A DNA stretch of 64,000 nt from Rubrivivax sp. (GCA_016790425.1 JAEUPF010000092.1:1-64000), one strand, 5' to 3'. Shown: positions 7,803-16,825, numbered from the stretch's first letter. Numbers and translations: made by a program. The notes: a model not told the origin generated them from the sequence alone.

Positions 7803-8836
7803 GGGGGCTGCAGCAGCGCGCGCCCGAGCCACGCGGCGCCGCGCACCCCCGAAGCGTCACCGTGCAGGCTGGTGGTCAGCCGCGTGCGCACCGGTTCGCG
7901 CACGCCGCCGCTGACGACCCAGCGCTGCCACAGCTGCGGCACGCGCTCGACCAGGTGCGGCATGCGCGACAGCCCGCCGCCGAGCACGATGATGTCGGGG
8001 TCGAGCACGTTGATGACGCCGGCCAGCGCGCGCGCCAGGCGCGAGGCATGCCGCTCGAGCGTTGCCGCGCTGGCCGCATCGCCGCGCGCGGCCGCGGCGG
8101 CGATCTCCTCGGCGCCGAGCGCGGCACCGCTGCCACCGTTGCGCGCGAACTCGCGATGGTCGCGCGCCAATCCCGGCCCGCTGGCGAGCGTCTCGACGCA
8201 ACCCACTTGGCCGCAGTAGCAGCGCCACTGCGGATCGTGCCCCGGCTCGGCCCACGGCAGCGGGTTGTGGCCCCATTCGCCGGCCACGCCGTTGGGGCCG
8301 GTGAGCACGCGCCCGTGCACGGCGATGCCGGCGCCGACGCCGGTGCCGAGGATCGCCGCGAACACCACGCCGTGGCCGGCGCCGGCGCCGTCGGTGGCTT
8401 CCGACAGCGCCAGGCAATTGGCGTCGTTGGCCACGGCCACCGGCTGCCCGAGCGCCGCTTCGAGGTCGCGTTGCAGGAAGCGGCCGTTCAGGCACTGCGA
8501 GTTGCAGTTCTTCATGCGGCCGTCGGCGGTGACGGTGCCCGGCGTGCCGATGCCGATGCTGATTCGTGCAGCCTGCTCGGCGGTCGTCGCCGCGTCCGCC
8601 GAAGCCGCCGCAGCGCTCGCCGCGGCGCGGCCGCGCTGCACGAGGCCCACCAGCATCGCCAGCGTCGCGGCGTAGTCGCCGGCCGGCGTCGGGACGCGCT
8701 CGCGCCAGCGAACCTCGCCGGCGCCGCCGCTTCCCGGGGCAGCGCCGGGGCGGCCTTCGTCCGCCGCCGCGGCCGCTGCCAGCAGCACCGCCTCGGCCTT
8801 GGTGCCGCCGAGGTCGATGCCGAGCATGAGGTTCAT
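7793..8836 (-). CDS. ROK-family sugar kinase (glucokinase/fructokinase type)
   Basis: The 347-residue protein opens with MNLMLGIDLGGTK, the phosphate-binding loop of ROK kinases. It also has GIGTPGTV, the active-site region VANDANCLALSEA, GTGVGAGI, the sugar-binding EWGHNPLP and the zinc motif CYCGQVGCVETLASGPG. ROK kinases phosphorylate hexoses or N-acyl hexosamines with ATP; the few family members without kinase activity are regulators with an N-terminal HTH, which is absent here. An Ala-rich loop near residues 18-50 is unusual. The start at 8836 lies 32 bases after the stop of the M24B peptidase, so the two are probably cotranscribed. Confidence 0.92.
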   Translation of the reverse strand: MNLMLGIDLGGTKAEAVLLAAAAAADEGRPGAAPGSGGAGEVRWRERVPTPAGDYAATLAMLVGLVQRGRAAASAAAASADAATTAEQAARISIGIGTPGTVTADGRMKNCNSQCLNGRFLQRDLEAALGQPVAVANDANCLALSEATDGAGAGHGVVFAAILGTGVGAGIAVHGRVLTGPNGVAGEWGHNPLPWAEPGHDPQWRCYCGQVGCVETLASGPGLARDHREFARNGGSGAALGAEEIAAAAARGDAASAATLERHASRLARALAGVINVLDPDIIVLGGGLSRMPHLVERVPQLWQRWVVSGGVREPVRTRLTTSLHGDASGVRGAAWLGRALLQPPPG

Positions 8837-8868
8837 GGCGAAGGCGTCGGGTTCCTCCGCGTCGCGCT

Positions 8869-10689
8869 TCAAAGCGCTGCGGTGCGCCTTTCGAGCCAGG
8901 CGCGCGCGGCGCCGTGCACGCGCGGCGCGAGGCGCTCGCGCACCGTCGCGTGGTAGGCGTTCAGCCACGCCACTTCGTCGGCGCGCAGCAGGCCGGGCTC
9001 GATGCAGCGGGTGTCGATCGGGCACAGCGTCAGCGTCTCGAACTCGAGGAACTCGCCGAAGGCAGCCCCTTCGCCGGTGTGCGCCGGCACCGTGAGCACG
9101 AGGTTCTCGATGCGCACGCCCCACTGCCCGGGGCGGTAGAGGCCCGGCTCGATGGAGGTGATCATCCCCGGCTCCATCGCCATCTGCGGCTCGGGCGTCG
9201 TGCGGCTGATCGTCTGCGGCCCCTCGTGCACGGCGAGGAAGTAGCCCACGCCGTGGCCGGTGCCGTGGCCGAAGTCGATGCCTTCGGCCCACAGCGGCGC
9301 GCGCGCGAGCGCGTCGATCATCGGCCCTGGCGTGCCGCGCGGGAAGCGCGCGCGCGACAGCGCCATCGTGCCCTTGAGCACGAGCGTGAAGTCGCGCTTC
9401 ATCGCCGCGCTGACGCTGCCCAGCGGCCACACGCGCGTGATGTCGGTGGTGCCGCCGAGGTACTGGCCGCCGCTGTCGATGAGCAGCAGGCCGTCGCCTT
9501 CGAGAACCGCGTGGTGCTCGGGCGTGGCGCGGTAATGCGGCAGCGCGCCGTTGGCGTTGAAGCCGGCGATCGTCGAGAACGACAGGCCGACGAAGCCCGG
9601 GCGCCTGGCGCGCGCTGCGGAAAGCCTCTCGTCGATGGTGAGCTCGCTGACCGCGCCGTGCGGACGCGAAGGCGCCAGTGCTTCCTCCATCCAGGCGTAG
9701 AACTCGCACATCGCCGCGCCGTCCTCGGCCATCGCCTCGCGCACGTGCGCCGCCTCGGCTTCGGTCTTGCGGCTCTTGGCCAGCGTGCTCGGGTTGATGG
9801 CCTGCACCACCGCGCAGCCGCGGCCGACGCGCTGGCGCAGGCCCAGCGTCACGCGCTTGGGGTCCAGCAGCAGCGAGTTGCGCTCGCCGAGCGCGGCCAG
9901 CGCCGCGCCCGCTTCGCCGTAGGGCGCGAGCACGATGCCGTCGGCGGCGAGCGCGGCGCGCTCGGCCGCGCCGACCTTGCCGTCGCCGACGAATAGGCGG
10001 CCGCCGCGGGCGTCGAGCAGCAGGTGGGCGAGAAAGACCGGGTTGTATTCGACGTCGCTGCCGCGCAGGTTCAGGAGCCAGGCGATGTCGTCGACGGTGG
10101 AGACGAAGTGGTGCGTGGCGCCGTGGCGCGCCATCGCCTCGCGCACCGCGGCCAGCTTCTCGGCGCGCGTGCGCACCGCGTGCGGCGGCCGGTGTTCGTA
10201 TACCGGCGCGGCGGGCAGCGCGGGCCGCGCGGGCCAGATGTCGCCCAGCAGGTCGCGTCCGGTATCCAGCACGATGCCGGCTGCTTCGAGCCGCGCCTGC
10301 AGCGCCTGCGCCGACGCCAGCCCGAGCACCTGGCCGTCGACGGCGACGGTGCCGCCACGCGGCACGTTCTCGACGATCCACTCCAGATGCGCCGGCGCCG
10401 CGGCAGAAGCGATGCGCACGAGCTCGATGCCGCTGCCTTCGAGCTCGCGCTCGGCCTGCTCCCAGTAGCGGCTGTCGGTGAACAGCGCCGCGGCCCGCTG
10501 CGCGACGACGAGCGTGCCCATCGAACCGGTGAAGCCCGACAGCCACTGCCGCCCCTGCCAGCGCTCGGGCAGGTACTCCGACAAGTGCGGGTCGGCGCTG
10601 GGCACGAGCAGCGCCTGCACCCCTTCGCGAGCGAGAACTTCCCGCAGTCGCGTGACGCGCTCGCGGAACGGAGAGGTGCGGGTGTCCAT
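8869..10689 (-). CDS. M24B metallopeptidase, long (three-domain) Xaa-Pro aminopeptidase
   Basis: At 606 residues this matches the large, three-domain aminopeptidase P class rather than the short bacterial PepP. It removes N-terminal residues preceding proline using two metal ions. Both creatinase-like N-terminal domains are present (for example LLVPSADPHLSEYLPERW). The catalytic pita-bread domain shows DSGGQYLGGTTDITR, GHGTGHGVGYFLAVHEGP and EPGMITSIEPGLYRPG, which carry the Asp, His and Glu ligands. No signal peptide is seen, so it acts in the cytoplasm. A ROK kinase follows directly on the same strand. Confidence 0.95.
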   Translation of the reverse strand: MDTRTSPFRERVTRLREVLAREGVQALLVPSADPHLSEYLPERWQGRQWLSGFTGSMGTLVVAQRAAALFTDSRYWEQAERELEGSGIELVRIASAAAPAHLEWIVENVPRGGTVAVDGQVLGLASAQALQARLEAAGIVLDTGRDLLGDIWPARPALPAAPVYEHRPPHAVRTRAEKLAAVREAMARHGATHHFVSTVDDIAWLLNLRGSDVEYNPVFLAHLLLDARGGRLFVGDGKVGAAERAALAADGIVLAPYGEAGAALAALGERNSLLLDPKRVTLGLRQRVGRGCAVVQAINPSTLAKSRKTEAEAAHVREAMAEDGAAMCEFYAWMEEALAPSRPHGAVSELTIDERLSAARARRPGFVGLSFSTIAGFNANGALPHYRATPEHHAVLEGDGLLLIDSGGQYLGGTTDITRVWPLGSVSAAMKRDFTLVLKGTMALSRARFPRGTPGPMIDALARAPLWAEGIDFGHGTGHGVGYFLAVHEGPQTISRTTPEPQMAMEPGMITSIEPGLYRPGQWGVRIENLVLTVPAHTGEGAAFGEFLEFETLTLCPIDTRCIEPGLLRADEVAWLNAYHATVRERLAPRVHGAARAWLERRTAAL

Positions 10690-10763
10690 CGCGGTGTGCC
10701 GCAGGCGCGTGTGGCCTGTCGTCCTGTGGCCGAAGAGGTGCGGAATTCTAGGTGGCCGGCCGC

Positions 10764-10800
10764 AAGAAAGAGGCCCCGGGGCCGGGAAGCCCGCGGGGCC
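10764..10800 (-). terminator. Intrinsic terminator for the small membrane-protein gene
   Basis: Read on the - strand, the arms ggccccg and cggggcc, with inner GC pairing, are followed at once by TCTTTCTT. This GC hairpin plus U-rich tail fits a Rho-independent terminator for the gene at 10943-11116, upstream of the M24B peptidase promoter. Confidence 0.7.
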
Positions 10801-10942
10801 GAAACGTCTCGCAGTGAGAACGTAGGAGGAATCGGTGTGGCGGAGGGTCCTCCGGCAGATGGGTCGAAAGGAACTCCGTTTGCTGCGGTGCAGGGCAGCG
10901 CGACAGCGGTCCCGGGTGCGGCGCGCGCGTGGCCCCGAAGGT

Positions 10943-11116
10943 TCAGCTGCGCGCCGTGCCGGCTTCGCTGCGGGCCAGTTGCGCCGCCGGGGCGTCGCTG
11001 GTGGCCAGGTGGTCCACCGTGGCGAGCATGGCCACGGTCATCAGCAGCGCCAGCGCGAAGGCGGAAAGGCGTTGCGTGGCGGCGCGGGGGTTGGGCATCG
11101 TGTTCATCGTGTTCAT
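10943..11116 (-). CDS. Small single-span membrane or exported protein, 57 residues
   Basis: The product starts MNTMNTMPNPRAATQRLSAF and continues into one hydrophobic segment (ALALLMTVAMLATVDHLA), followed by a short Ala/Ser-rich tail. The start is well supported: AGGAG lies 7 bases upstream, and a terminator with a U-rich tail follows the gene. It could be a signal-anchored small membrane protein, or a short exported peptide if cleaved. No known family is recognised. It is divergent from the AAA+ ATPase gene across a 407-bp gap. Confidence 0.65.
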   Translation of the reverse strand: MNTMNTMPNPRAATQRLSAFALALLMTVAMLATVDHLATSDAPAAQLARSEAGTARS

Positions 11117-11523
11117 CGCGGTCTCCTGGGTGGGCTCCGACGCCGTCTGCGACGCCTCGGATGGCTTCGCTCGATTTGTCGTTGGGCGCACTCTAGGTTG
11201 CGCTGGCGGGCGGCGCCACGCGCACCCGACCAGCGGCCGCGTGGCGGCGATGGAATGCGCTGACGCGCGACGAACTGCGGCGGCCGCGGCCGGCCGGCCG
11301 GCCCGGAGTGCCGCCCGTGACGCCTTGCGCTGCCCGCGGCGCCGCGCGCCGGCAGTCCCATCAAATGAGGCCCGGTGCGGGCTTTGATCAGCGCGCACAC
11401 TGTGGCAGGCTTCGATCCAATGAACCCGAACATCCTCCAGGTGCCGGCAGCCGGGCCGCCGTGGCGGCAGGCGCGCCGGGGGTCGTGCAGGTGCAGTCGT
11501 CGGCGGCGAGTCGAGGAATCCGC
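11117..11523. other. 407-bp divergent intergenic region
   Basis: This region separates the small membrane-protein gene (-) from the AAA+ gene (+) and should contain both promoters. No convincing ORF was found. The only structure worth naming is a terminator-like hairpin at 11360-11388, described separately. Confidence 0.5.
11360..11388. terminator. Terminator-like hairpin inside a divergent intergenic region
   Basis: The arms gcccg and cgggc with loop gtg are flanked by atcaaa and tttgat, giving an extended stem with a 4-base bulge and a U-run (cgggcTTTgat) on the + strand. A terminator here has no annotated gene to serve. Confidence 0.4.
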
Positions 11524-12522
11524 ATGAGTCGTTCCACGGGACTGGTTCCCCGCGTGCAGGCCACGATCCCGCTGGCCCAGATGCGCGCCGTCTTCCGCGT
11601 CGGCGACGTGGAGAAGCGGCTGGACAAGCTGCCCCCGCGCGAGCACGAGACGCTGCGCGCCACCTACGAACGCATGCTGGAGAAGGGCGGCGAGCGCTTC
11701 CAGGTCAAGCCCTCGGGTGTGCCGGCGATGGAGCACCTGTACGAGGAACTGCCCAACTTCGCCGACGTGCTCGACGACATCCGCCGCCAGCTGGCGCTGT
11801 GCCAGGACAGCCGCGACGCGCTGGAGATCGCGCCGATGCTGCTGCTGGGCGCGCCGGGCATCGGCAAGACGCACTTCGCGCGCGAGGTGGCGCGGCTGCT
11901 GGGCACGGGCCTGGGCTTCGTCTCGATGAGCAGCCTCACCGCCGGCTGGGTGCTCTCGGGCGCCAGCAGCCAGTGGAAGGGCGCCCGGCCGGGCAAGGTG
12001 TTCGAGACGCTGGTGGACGGCGTCTACGCCAACCCGGTGATGGTGGTCGACGAGATCGACAAGGCGCGCACCGAGCATGCCTACGATCCGCTGGGGGCGC
12101 TGTACAGCCTGCTCGAGCACGATACCGCCGAAGCCTTCACCGACGAGTTTGCCGAGGTGCCGATCGACGCCAGCCAGGTGATCTGGGTGGCCACCGCGAA
12201 CGACGCGCGCGTGATCCCCGAGCCGATCCTGAACCGCCTGAACGTGTTCGAGGTGCAGCCGCCCGACCGCGACGCGGCGCGCCAGATCGCCGAGCGCCTG
12301 TACCGCAGCATCCGCAGCGCGCACGACTGGGGCCAGCGCTTCGAGCCCGAGCCGGGCGAAGCGGTGCTCGAACGCATGGCCGGTCTGGCGCCCCGCGAGA
12401 TGCGCCGCGCCTGGATGACGGCCTTCGGCAACGCGCGCCTGGCCGGGCGCGGCACGCTGGAACTGGCCGACCTGCCCGATCAGGGCGGCCAGCGGCGCGC
12501 GCCGATCGGGTTCATGCAGTAG
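11524..12522 (+). CDS. Stand-alone AAA+ ATPase (Lon/ClpX-like ATPase module without protease)
   Basis: The 332-residue protein contains a single AAA+ module near residues 100-290. Walker A is LLLGAPGIGKTHFA, Walker B is VMVVDEIDK, sensor 1 is VIWVATAND, and the arginine-finger area includes EPILNRLNVFEV. The sequence resembles the ATPase part of Lon, but no Lon substrate domain or Ser-Lys protease domain is present, so it may remodel a partner protein instead of degrading it. The ATG at 11524 is supported by GAGG at a good distance; a hairpin with a short U-run follows the stop. The partner is unknown. Confidence 0.85.
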   Translation: MSRSTGLVPRVQATIPLAQMRAVFRVGDVEKRLDKLPPREHETLRATYERMLEKGGERFQVKPSGVPAMEHLYEELPNFADVLDDIRRQLALCQDSRDALEIAPMLLLGAPGIGKTHFAREVARLLGTGLGFVSMSSLTAGWVLSGASSQWKGARPGKVFETLVDGVYANPVMVVDEIDKARTEHAYDPLGALYSLLEHDTAEAFTDEFAEVPIDASQVIWVATANDARVIPEPILNRLNVFEVQPPDRDAARQIAERLYRSIRSAHDWGQRFEPEPGEAVLERMAGLAPREMRRAWMTAFGNARLAGRGTLELADLPDQGGQRRAPIGFMQ

Positions 12523-12546
12523 CGATCGATGCAGCGACGCTTCAGG

Positions 12547-12575
12547 CGCTCGCGGCGACAGCGCCGCGAGCGTTT
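12547..12575. terminator. Bidirectional terminator between AAA+ and diguanylate cyclase genes
   Basis: The arms cgctcgcggcg (12547-12557) and cgccgcgagcg (12562-12572) form a perfect 11-bp stem with a 4-base loop followed by TTT on the + strand, between convergent genes. Confidence 0.6.
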
Positions 12576-14416
12576 CAGGCCGTCGCCAGCGTTGCCGTCG
12601 CGGCGCGGCCCCCGCGCACCACCTGGTGCTTGCCGGCCTGCTTGCCGGCGTACATCGCAGCGTCGGCCCGCTTGAGCAGGTCGCCGGCGTTGTCGCCGTC
12701 CAGCGGCGCGATCGCGTAGCCCACGGTCAAGCCCACCTTGCAGGCGTGGCCGGCGGCGTCGAAGGGCGTGTCGAAAGCCGCGAGCAGCTTGCGCCCCAGA
12801 GCCAGCGCCGCGGCGTCGTCTTCGAGGCCGCTGGCCAGCACGACGAACTCGTCGCCGCCGGTGCGCGCGACGACGTCGCCGCTGCGAAGCTGGGCCCGCA
12901 GGCGTTCGCCGACGGCGGCCAGCAGCGCGTCGCCGACGTCGTGGCCGTGGCGGTCGTTGACCGGCTTGAAGCCGTCGAGGTCGAGCATGTACAGCGCCGT
13001 CAGCCGCCCGGCCGCGGGCGCCGCGCGGCCGCCGAGGGCGGCGGCCAGCTGCCGCTGCAGGCCGCGGCGGTTGGGCAGGCCGGTCAGCGCATCGGTCTCG
13101 GCGAGGCGCCGCTGCGCCTCGGCTTCGAGCTGCATGCGGTCGGCGTCGCGGTGGATGCGTTGCACGCGCAGCCCCAGCACCGCCATCCAGGCGGCCATCT
13201 CGATCATGGTCGTCAACGGGTACAGGTGCTGCGTCCAGAACGTCGGCTCGAGGTGGCCGCGCAGCAAGGCGCTCAACTCCAGGCCGCCGAGCAGGTACGC
13301 CAGCCAGCCGACGAGGATGAGTGCAGCCACCCGCTCGCCGCGCCGGGCCCGCACCCAGGCCAGCGGCACGCCGAACAGCGGCAGCGCCAGGCCGATCATC
13401 GTGGCGGCCGTCTGCATGACGCGGTAGTCGAACACGCCGGCGACGGTGGCCACCGGCACGAGCGGCGCGGCGATGCCCAGTGCGCGCAGTGCCCGCGCCG
13501 CCAGCGGGCTCAGCTCGCGCGCGGCGAGCGTGGCGCTCATGAACGGCGCACCGCCGGTGACGACCATCAGGATGCCCATCGGCGCCAGGTACATCGACAA
13601 CAACGGCTGCTGCGGCCACAACCACTGCGCGCCGAGGCCGAAGTGCGCCAGCATGAACAGCAGGTTGCCCGTCAGCAGCAAGGCGTACTGCACGAAGACC
13701 GGGTCGCGCAGGTTCATCCAGTGCAGCAGGCTGTACAGGAGCATGCACAGTGCCACCCCGAACAGCAGGGCCAGAAGCGCCTGCGAGCGCGACTCGTCGG
13801 CGGTGAACGACGCGTTCGTGCGCAGGGTGATCGGCAGCACCAGCGAGCTGTGCGTCTGCACGCGCAGCAGCAACTCGTGCTCGCCCGGTTCCAGGCGCAG
13901 CGGCACGGCGTGCGTGCGGCTGGCCAGCGGCCGCTCGCTGCCGCGCAGGGCGTTGCCGAGCATGTGCTGCGCGACGATGCGGCCTTCGCGAACGACATGC
14001 ACGTCGATGCGGTTGAGCGGCGGGTAGTCGATTTCGAGCACGCGCTGCAGCGCTTGGCTGCCCGCCACCCGCAGCGGCACGCGCAGCCACACGGTGGCGT
14101 CCAGCCGGCCCAGGTTGCCCGGCGCGCCGCCCGCGGGCCGCGTGAAGCGCTGCGGCGCGCGCGCCAGCGTGGCGGCGTCGAAGCGCTCGCCGGGGTCGGC
14201 GAGCACCGTCACCGCCGGCCACAGCGCGGTCGCCGCCTGCGCCGGTTCGACGAGCAACCGTTCGGCCGGCTCGGCCGGCTCGGCCGGTTCGGCCGCCGCC
14301 GGGCCCGCGGCCACCGCCGGGCCCGCGGCCACCGCCCCGGCGAGCAGCAGCCCGGCGACGGCAAGCGGCGCCAGGCGCAGCAGCCAGCGGTGGGCAAAGG
14401 TCAGGGCAGTGCCCAT
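12575..14416 (-). CDS. Membrane diguanylate cyclase with 7TMR-DISM sensor
   Basis: The 613-residue protein has a signal peptide, a periplasmic sensor domain of 7TMR-DISM type (residues about 60-220; LDATVWLRVPLRV, EIDYPPLNRIDVHVV), seven membrane helices (about 225-420), a short coiled linker and a GGDEF domain. The active site TGGDEFVVLA is intact (GGDEF at 520-524), and RSGD at 511-514 fits the product-inhibition I-site. It should make cyclic-di-GMP in response to an outside signal, perhaps a carbohydrate. The ATG at 14416 starts the signal peptide. Residues about 25-60 are an Ala/Pro/Glu stretch encoded by tandem repeats. Confidence 0.92.
   Translation of the reverse strand: MGTALTFAHRWLLRLAPLAVAGLLLAGAVAAGPAVAAGPAAAEPAEPAEPAERLLVEPAQAATALWPAVTVLADPGERFDAATLARAPQRFTRPAGGAPGNLGRLDATVWLRVPLRVAGSQALQRVLEIDYPPLNRIDVHVVREGRIVAQHMLGNALRGSERPLASRTHAVPLRLEPGEHELLLRVQTHSSLVLPITLRTNASFTADESRSQALLALLFGVALCMLLYSLLHWMNLRDPVFVQYALLLTGNLLFMLAHFGLGAQWLWPQQPLLSMYLAPMGILMVVTGGAPFMSATLAARELSPLAARALRALGIAAPLVPVATVAGVFDYRVMQTAATMIGLALPLFGVPLAWVRARRGERVAALILVGWLAYLLGGLELSALLRGHLEPTFWTQHLYPLTTMIEMAAWMAVLGLRVQRIHRDADRMQLEAEAQRRLAETDALTGLPNRRGLQRQLAAALGGRAAPAAGRLTALYMLDLDGFKPVNDRHGHDVGDALLAAVGERLRAQLRSGDVVARTGGDEFVVLASGLEDDAAALALGRKLLAAFDTPFDAAGHACKVGLTVGYAIAPLDGDNAGDLLKRADAAMYAGKQAGKHQVVRGGRAATATLATA
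14262..14336. repeat. 9-bp (x4) and 18-bp (x2) tandem repeats in the cyclase N-terminus
   Basis: Bases 14262-14297 hold four copies of a tcggccggc-type unit, and 14301-14336 hold two perfect copies of an 18-base unit starting gggcccgcgg. They encode EPA and AAGPAV repeats just after the signal peptide. Confidence 0.8.
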
Positions 14417-14519
14417 CGTGGCAGGGATATCGGCACGACCTTCGGATGGTTGATGCCGCCACGGCCCCGACCACGGGCGGGGGCGAAGGAGCCCGCAGGG
14501 CGGCGGCCAAAATGCACGC

Positions 14520-16820
14520 ATGACCCGAGGAAGAGCGGCGTGGGCGCGCGCCGGCACCGTGCTGGCGCTGGCCGTGCAAGGCGCAGCGGCGCAGCAGCCG
14601 GCGCCGCCGCCAGCGGCGGCCGCCTCGGCGCCGCCCGCGGCGCCGGCCAGCGCCGCGGCCAGCCCGGCGCGCCCGAAAGTCGGCCTCGTGCTGGGCGGCG
14701 GCGGCGCCCGCGGCGCCGCGCACATCGGCGTGCTGGAAGTGCTCGAACGCCTGCGCGTGCCGGTCGATTGCGTGGCCGGCACGAGCATGGGAGCCCTCGT
14801 CGCCGGGGCCTGGGCCGCGGGCCTGTCGCCGCAGCAGATGCGCGAGGAACTGGCCCGCGCCGACTGGGCCGACATGTTCCAGGACAATCCCGACTACGCC
14901 GAGCTGAACCACCGCAACAAGCGTCTATCGCAGCGCTTCCTGCCCGGCAGCGAGACGGGCGTGTCGATGCGCGGTGCGGTCACGCCGCCCGGCGTGGTGT
15001 CGGCGCAGAAGATCAAGCTCTTCTTCAACCGCCTGGTGCGCGCCGATGCCGGCGAGCGGCGGCTGGAGGAACTGCCGCTGCCGGTGTCGATCGTCGCCAC
15101 CGACATCGGCACCGGCGAACGCGTCGTGCTGCGCGAAGGCAGCCTCACCACCGCGATGCGCGCCAGCATGTCGGTGCCCGGGCTGATGGCGCCGCTCGAA
15201 GTGAACGGGCGCAAGCTGGTCGACGGCGGCCTCGTCGACAACCTGCCGGTGCGCGAGGTGCGCGAGCGCTGCGGCGCCGAGGTGGTGATCGCGGTCAACG
15301 TCGGCACCACGCCGCTGGCGCCCGACGAGGTGCGCGGCCTGCTCACCGTGAGTGCACAGGTGATCGCCTTGCTCACCGAGCAGAACGTGCAGGCGACGCT
15401 GGCGTCGCTGACGCCGCGCGACATCGTCATCCAGCCCGAGCTCGGCCCCCTCACCGCCGCCGACTTCGAGCACCATGCCCAGGCGGCCGGGCGCGGCCGC
15501 GAGGCGGCCCAGGCGCAGGCGCCGCGCCTGCGCGAACTGGCGGTGGACGAGGCGGCGTGGCAGCGCTGGCGCCAGCTGCGCGTGCCGCGCCTGCCCGAGC
15601 GGCCGCGCATCGACGAAGTGCAGGTCGCCGGCCTGTCGCGCGTGAGCGAGGCGGTGGTGCGCCGCTATCTCTCGCAGACGGTGGGCGAGCCGCTCGATAC
15701 CCAGGCGCTGGACCGCGCGCTCGGCCGCGCCTACGGCGACGGCTGGTACGAGCGCGTCGACTATGCCGTGCTGCGCGAAGGCGAGCGCACCGTGCTGCGG
15801 GTGATGCCGGTGGAGAAGGGCTGGGGCCCGGACTACCTGCGCCTGGGCCTGCGCCTGGACAGCAACCTGAGCCAGGGCAGCACCTACCAGTTGCGTCTGG
15901 GCTACCACCGCACCTGGCTGTGGCCGCTGGGGGCCGAGCTGCTGGTGGTGGGCGAACTGGGCAGCAGCACCGGCGCCAGCGTCGAGTGGCTGCAGCCGCT
16001 TTCCACCGACCGCCTGTGGTTCGCCGACGTCGAAGCCGGCTACAAGCGCGAGCGCGCCGACTTCTTCTTCGTCGAGCAGCGCGTGGCCGAGTGCAAGGTG
16101 GCGCGCACGCGGCTCGAAGCGACCGCCGGCCTCAACCTGAGCCTGGTGGGCACGCTGCGCGGTGGCTGGCGCGAAACGCGCGTGACGAGCGAACTGGAGA
16201 CCGGCGTCGACATCCTCGCCCGCCTGCCCCGCGAACGCGGCAGCGGCGGCTGGCTTCTCGCCGCCGACCTCGACCGCCTCGACCGCCTGTACTTCCCGCG
16301 CCGCGGCTGGAGCGCCGAAGCGCAGTGGTACGGCGGCCACGCGCGCGGCGAAGGCAGCGACTACCAGCGCGCCAGCTTCGACCTGCGCGCCGCGGCCGAG
16401 TGGCGCGACAACGTCCTCGGCGCGCGCCTCACGTGGGTCGGCTCGCCGCGCGGCGCGCTGCCGCTGCACGACGCCGGGCGCCTGGGCGGCTTCCTCAACC
16501 TCACCGCCTTCGCCAGCGGCCAGCTCATCGGCGACGACGTCGCCTACGCGCACCTGCGTCATCGGCCGCCTGCCGCTGGGGCTGCGCGGCGACATGCGCG
16601 TGGGCGTCGCGCTCGAAAGCGGCAAGGTGGCCACGCCCTACACGACGCAGAAGCGCAACGGCTGGCTGAACTCGCTGGCCGCCTACCTCGGCGGCGAGAC
16701 GCCGCTCGGACCGGTGTACCTCGGCATCGGCTTCGGCAGCGGGCGCTCGACGAACGCGTACCTGTTCATCGGCACGCCGTGACGGGTCCGTACCCGCAGC
16801 GGCGCCCGAGGCGGCAGTGA
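14520..16820 (+). CDS. Patatin-like phospholipase fused to BamA-type barrel, frame broken near 3' end
   Basis: The protein has a signal peptide and then a patatin domain: GGGGARG oxyanion loop (residues 59-65), nucleophile motif GTSMG (Ser 89) and catalytic DGG near residue 237. A POTRA-like segment and a surface-antigen/BamA-type beta-barrel follow, the architecture of two-domain outer-membrane patatins of the RssA/NTE group that release or display a lipase. From about base 16557 the frame turns into Arg-rich nonsense. The expected barrel end, finishing YLFIGTP, is found in the next frame up to 16782. Either the assembly has one extra base near 16557 or the gene carries a real frameshift. 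The start is the ATG at 14520, 103 bp from the divergent cyclase. Confidence 0.85.
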   Translation: MTRGRAAWARAGTVLALAVQGAAAQQPAPPPAAAASAPPAAPASAAASPARPKVGLVLGGGGARGAAHIGVLEVLERLRVPVDCVAGTSMGALVAGAWAAGLSPQQMREELARADWADMFQDNPDYAELNHRNKRLSQRFLPGSETGVSMRGAVTPPGVVSAQKIKLFFNRLVRADAGERRLEELPLPVSIVATDIGTGERVVLREGSLTTAMRASMSVPGLMAPLEVNGRKLVDGGLVDNLPVREVRERCGAEVVIAVNVGTTPLAPDEVRGLLTVSAQVIALLTEQNVQATLASLTPRDIVIQPELGPLTAADFEHHAQAAGRGREAAQAQAPRLRELAVDEAAWQRWRQLRVPRLPERPRIDEVQVAGLSRVSEAVVRRYLSQTVGEPLDTQALDRALGRAYGDGWYERVDYAVLREGERTVLRVMPVEKGWGPDYLRLGLRLDSNLSQGSTYQLRLGYHRTWLWPLGAELLVVGELGSSTGASVEWLQPLSTDRLWFADVEAGYKRERADFFFVEQRVAECKVARTRLEATAGLNLSLVGTLRGGWRETRVTSELETGVDILARLPRERGSGGWLLAADLDRLDRLYFPRRGWSAEAQWYGGHARGEGSDYQRASFDLRAAAEWRDNVLGARLTWVGSPRGALPLHDAGRLGGFLNLTAFASGQLIGDDVAYAHLRHRPPAAGAARRHARGRRARKRQGGHALHDAEAQRLAELAGRLPRRRDAARTGVPRHRLRQRALDERVPVHRHAVTGPYPQRRPRRQ
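16558..16782 (+). pseudogene. Out-of-frame C-terminal piece of the patatin/BamA protein
   Basis: Beginning VIGRLPLGLRGDMRVGV and ending STNAYLFIGTP, this +1-frame piece supplies the last barrel strands, including the terminal aromatic-rich strand needed for recognition by the outer-membrane assembly machinery. It has no start of its own and only makes sense joined to the frame that starts at 14520. Confidence 0.8.
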
Positions 16821-16825
16821 GCGAA

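Noticed and set aside
7793..10546. Single 917-codon frame spanning ROK kinase and peptidase region
   Set aside because: Only its last 347 codons make sense as ROK; the rest is a frame-shifted shadow of the M24B gene, so a fusion is not supported.
10835..11263. Open + strand frame preceded by a perfect AGGAGG
   Set aside because: The product is Arg-rich, low in normal composition, and antisense to the better supported small membrane-protein gene; the AGGAGG looks coincidental.
12626..16669. Very long open frame across the cyclase and patatin genes
   Set aside because: It is the antisense or out-of-frame shadow of two well-supported genes; long spurious frames are expected at this GC content.
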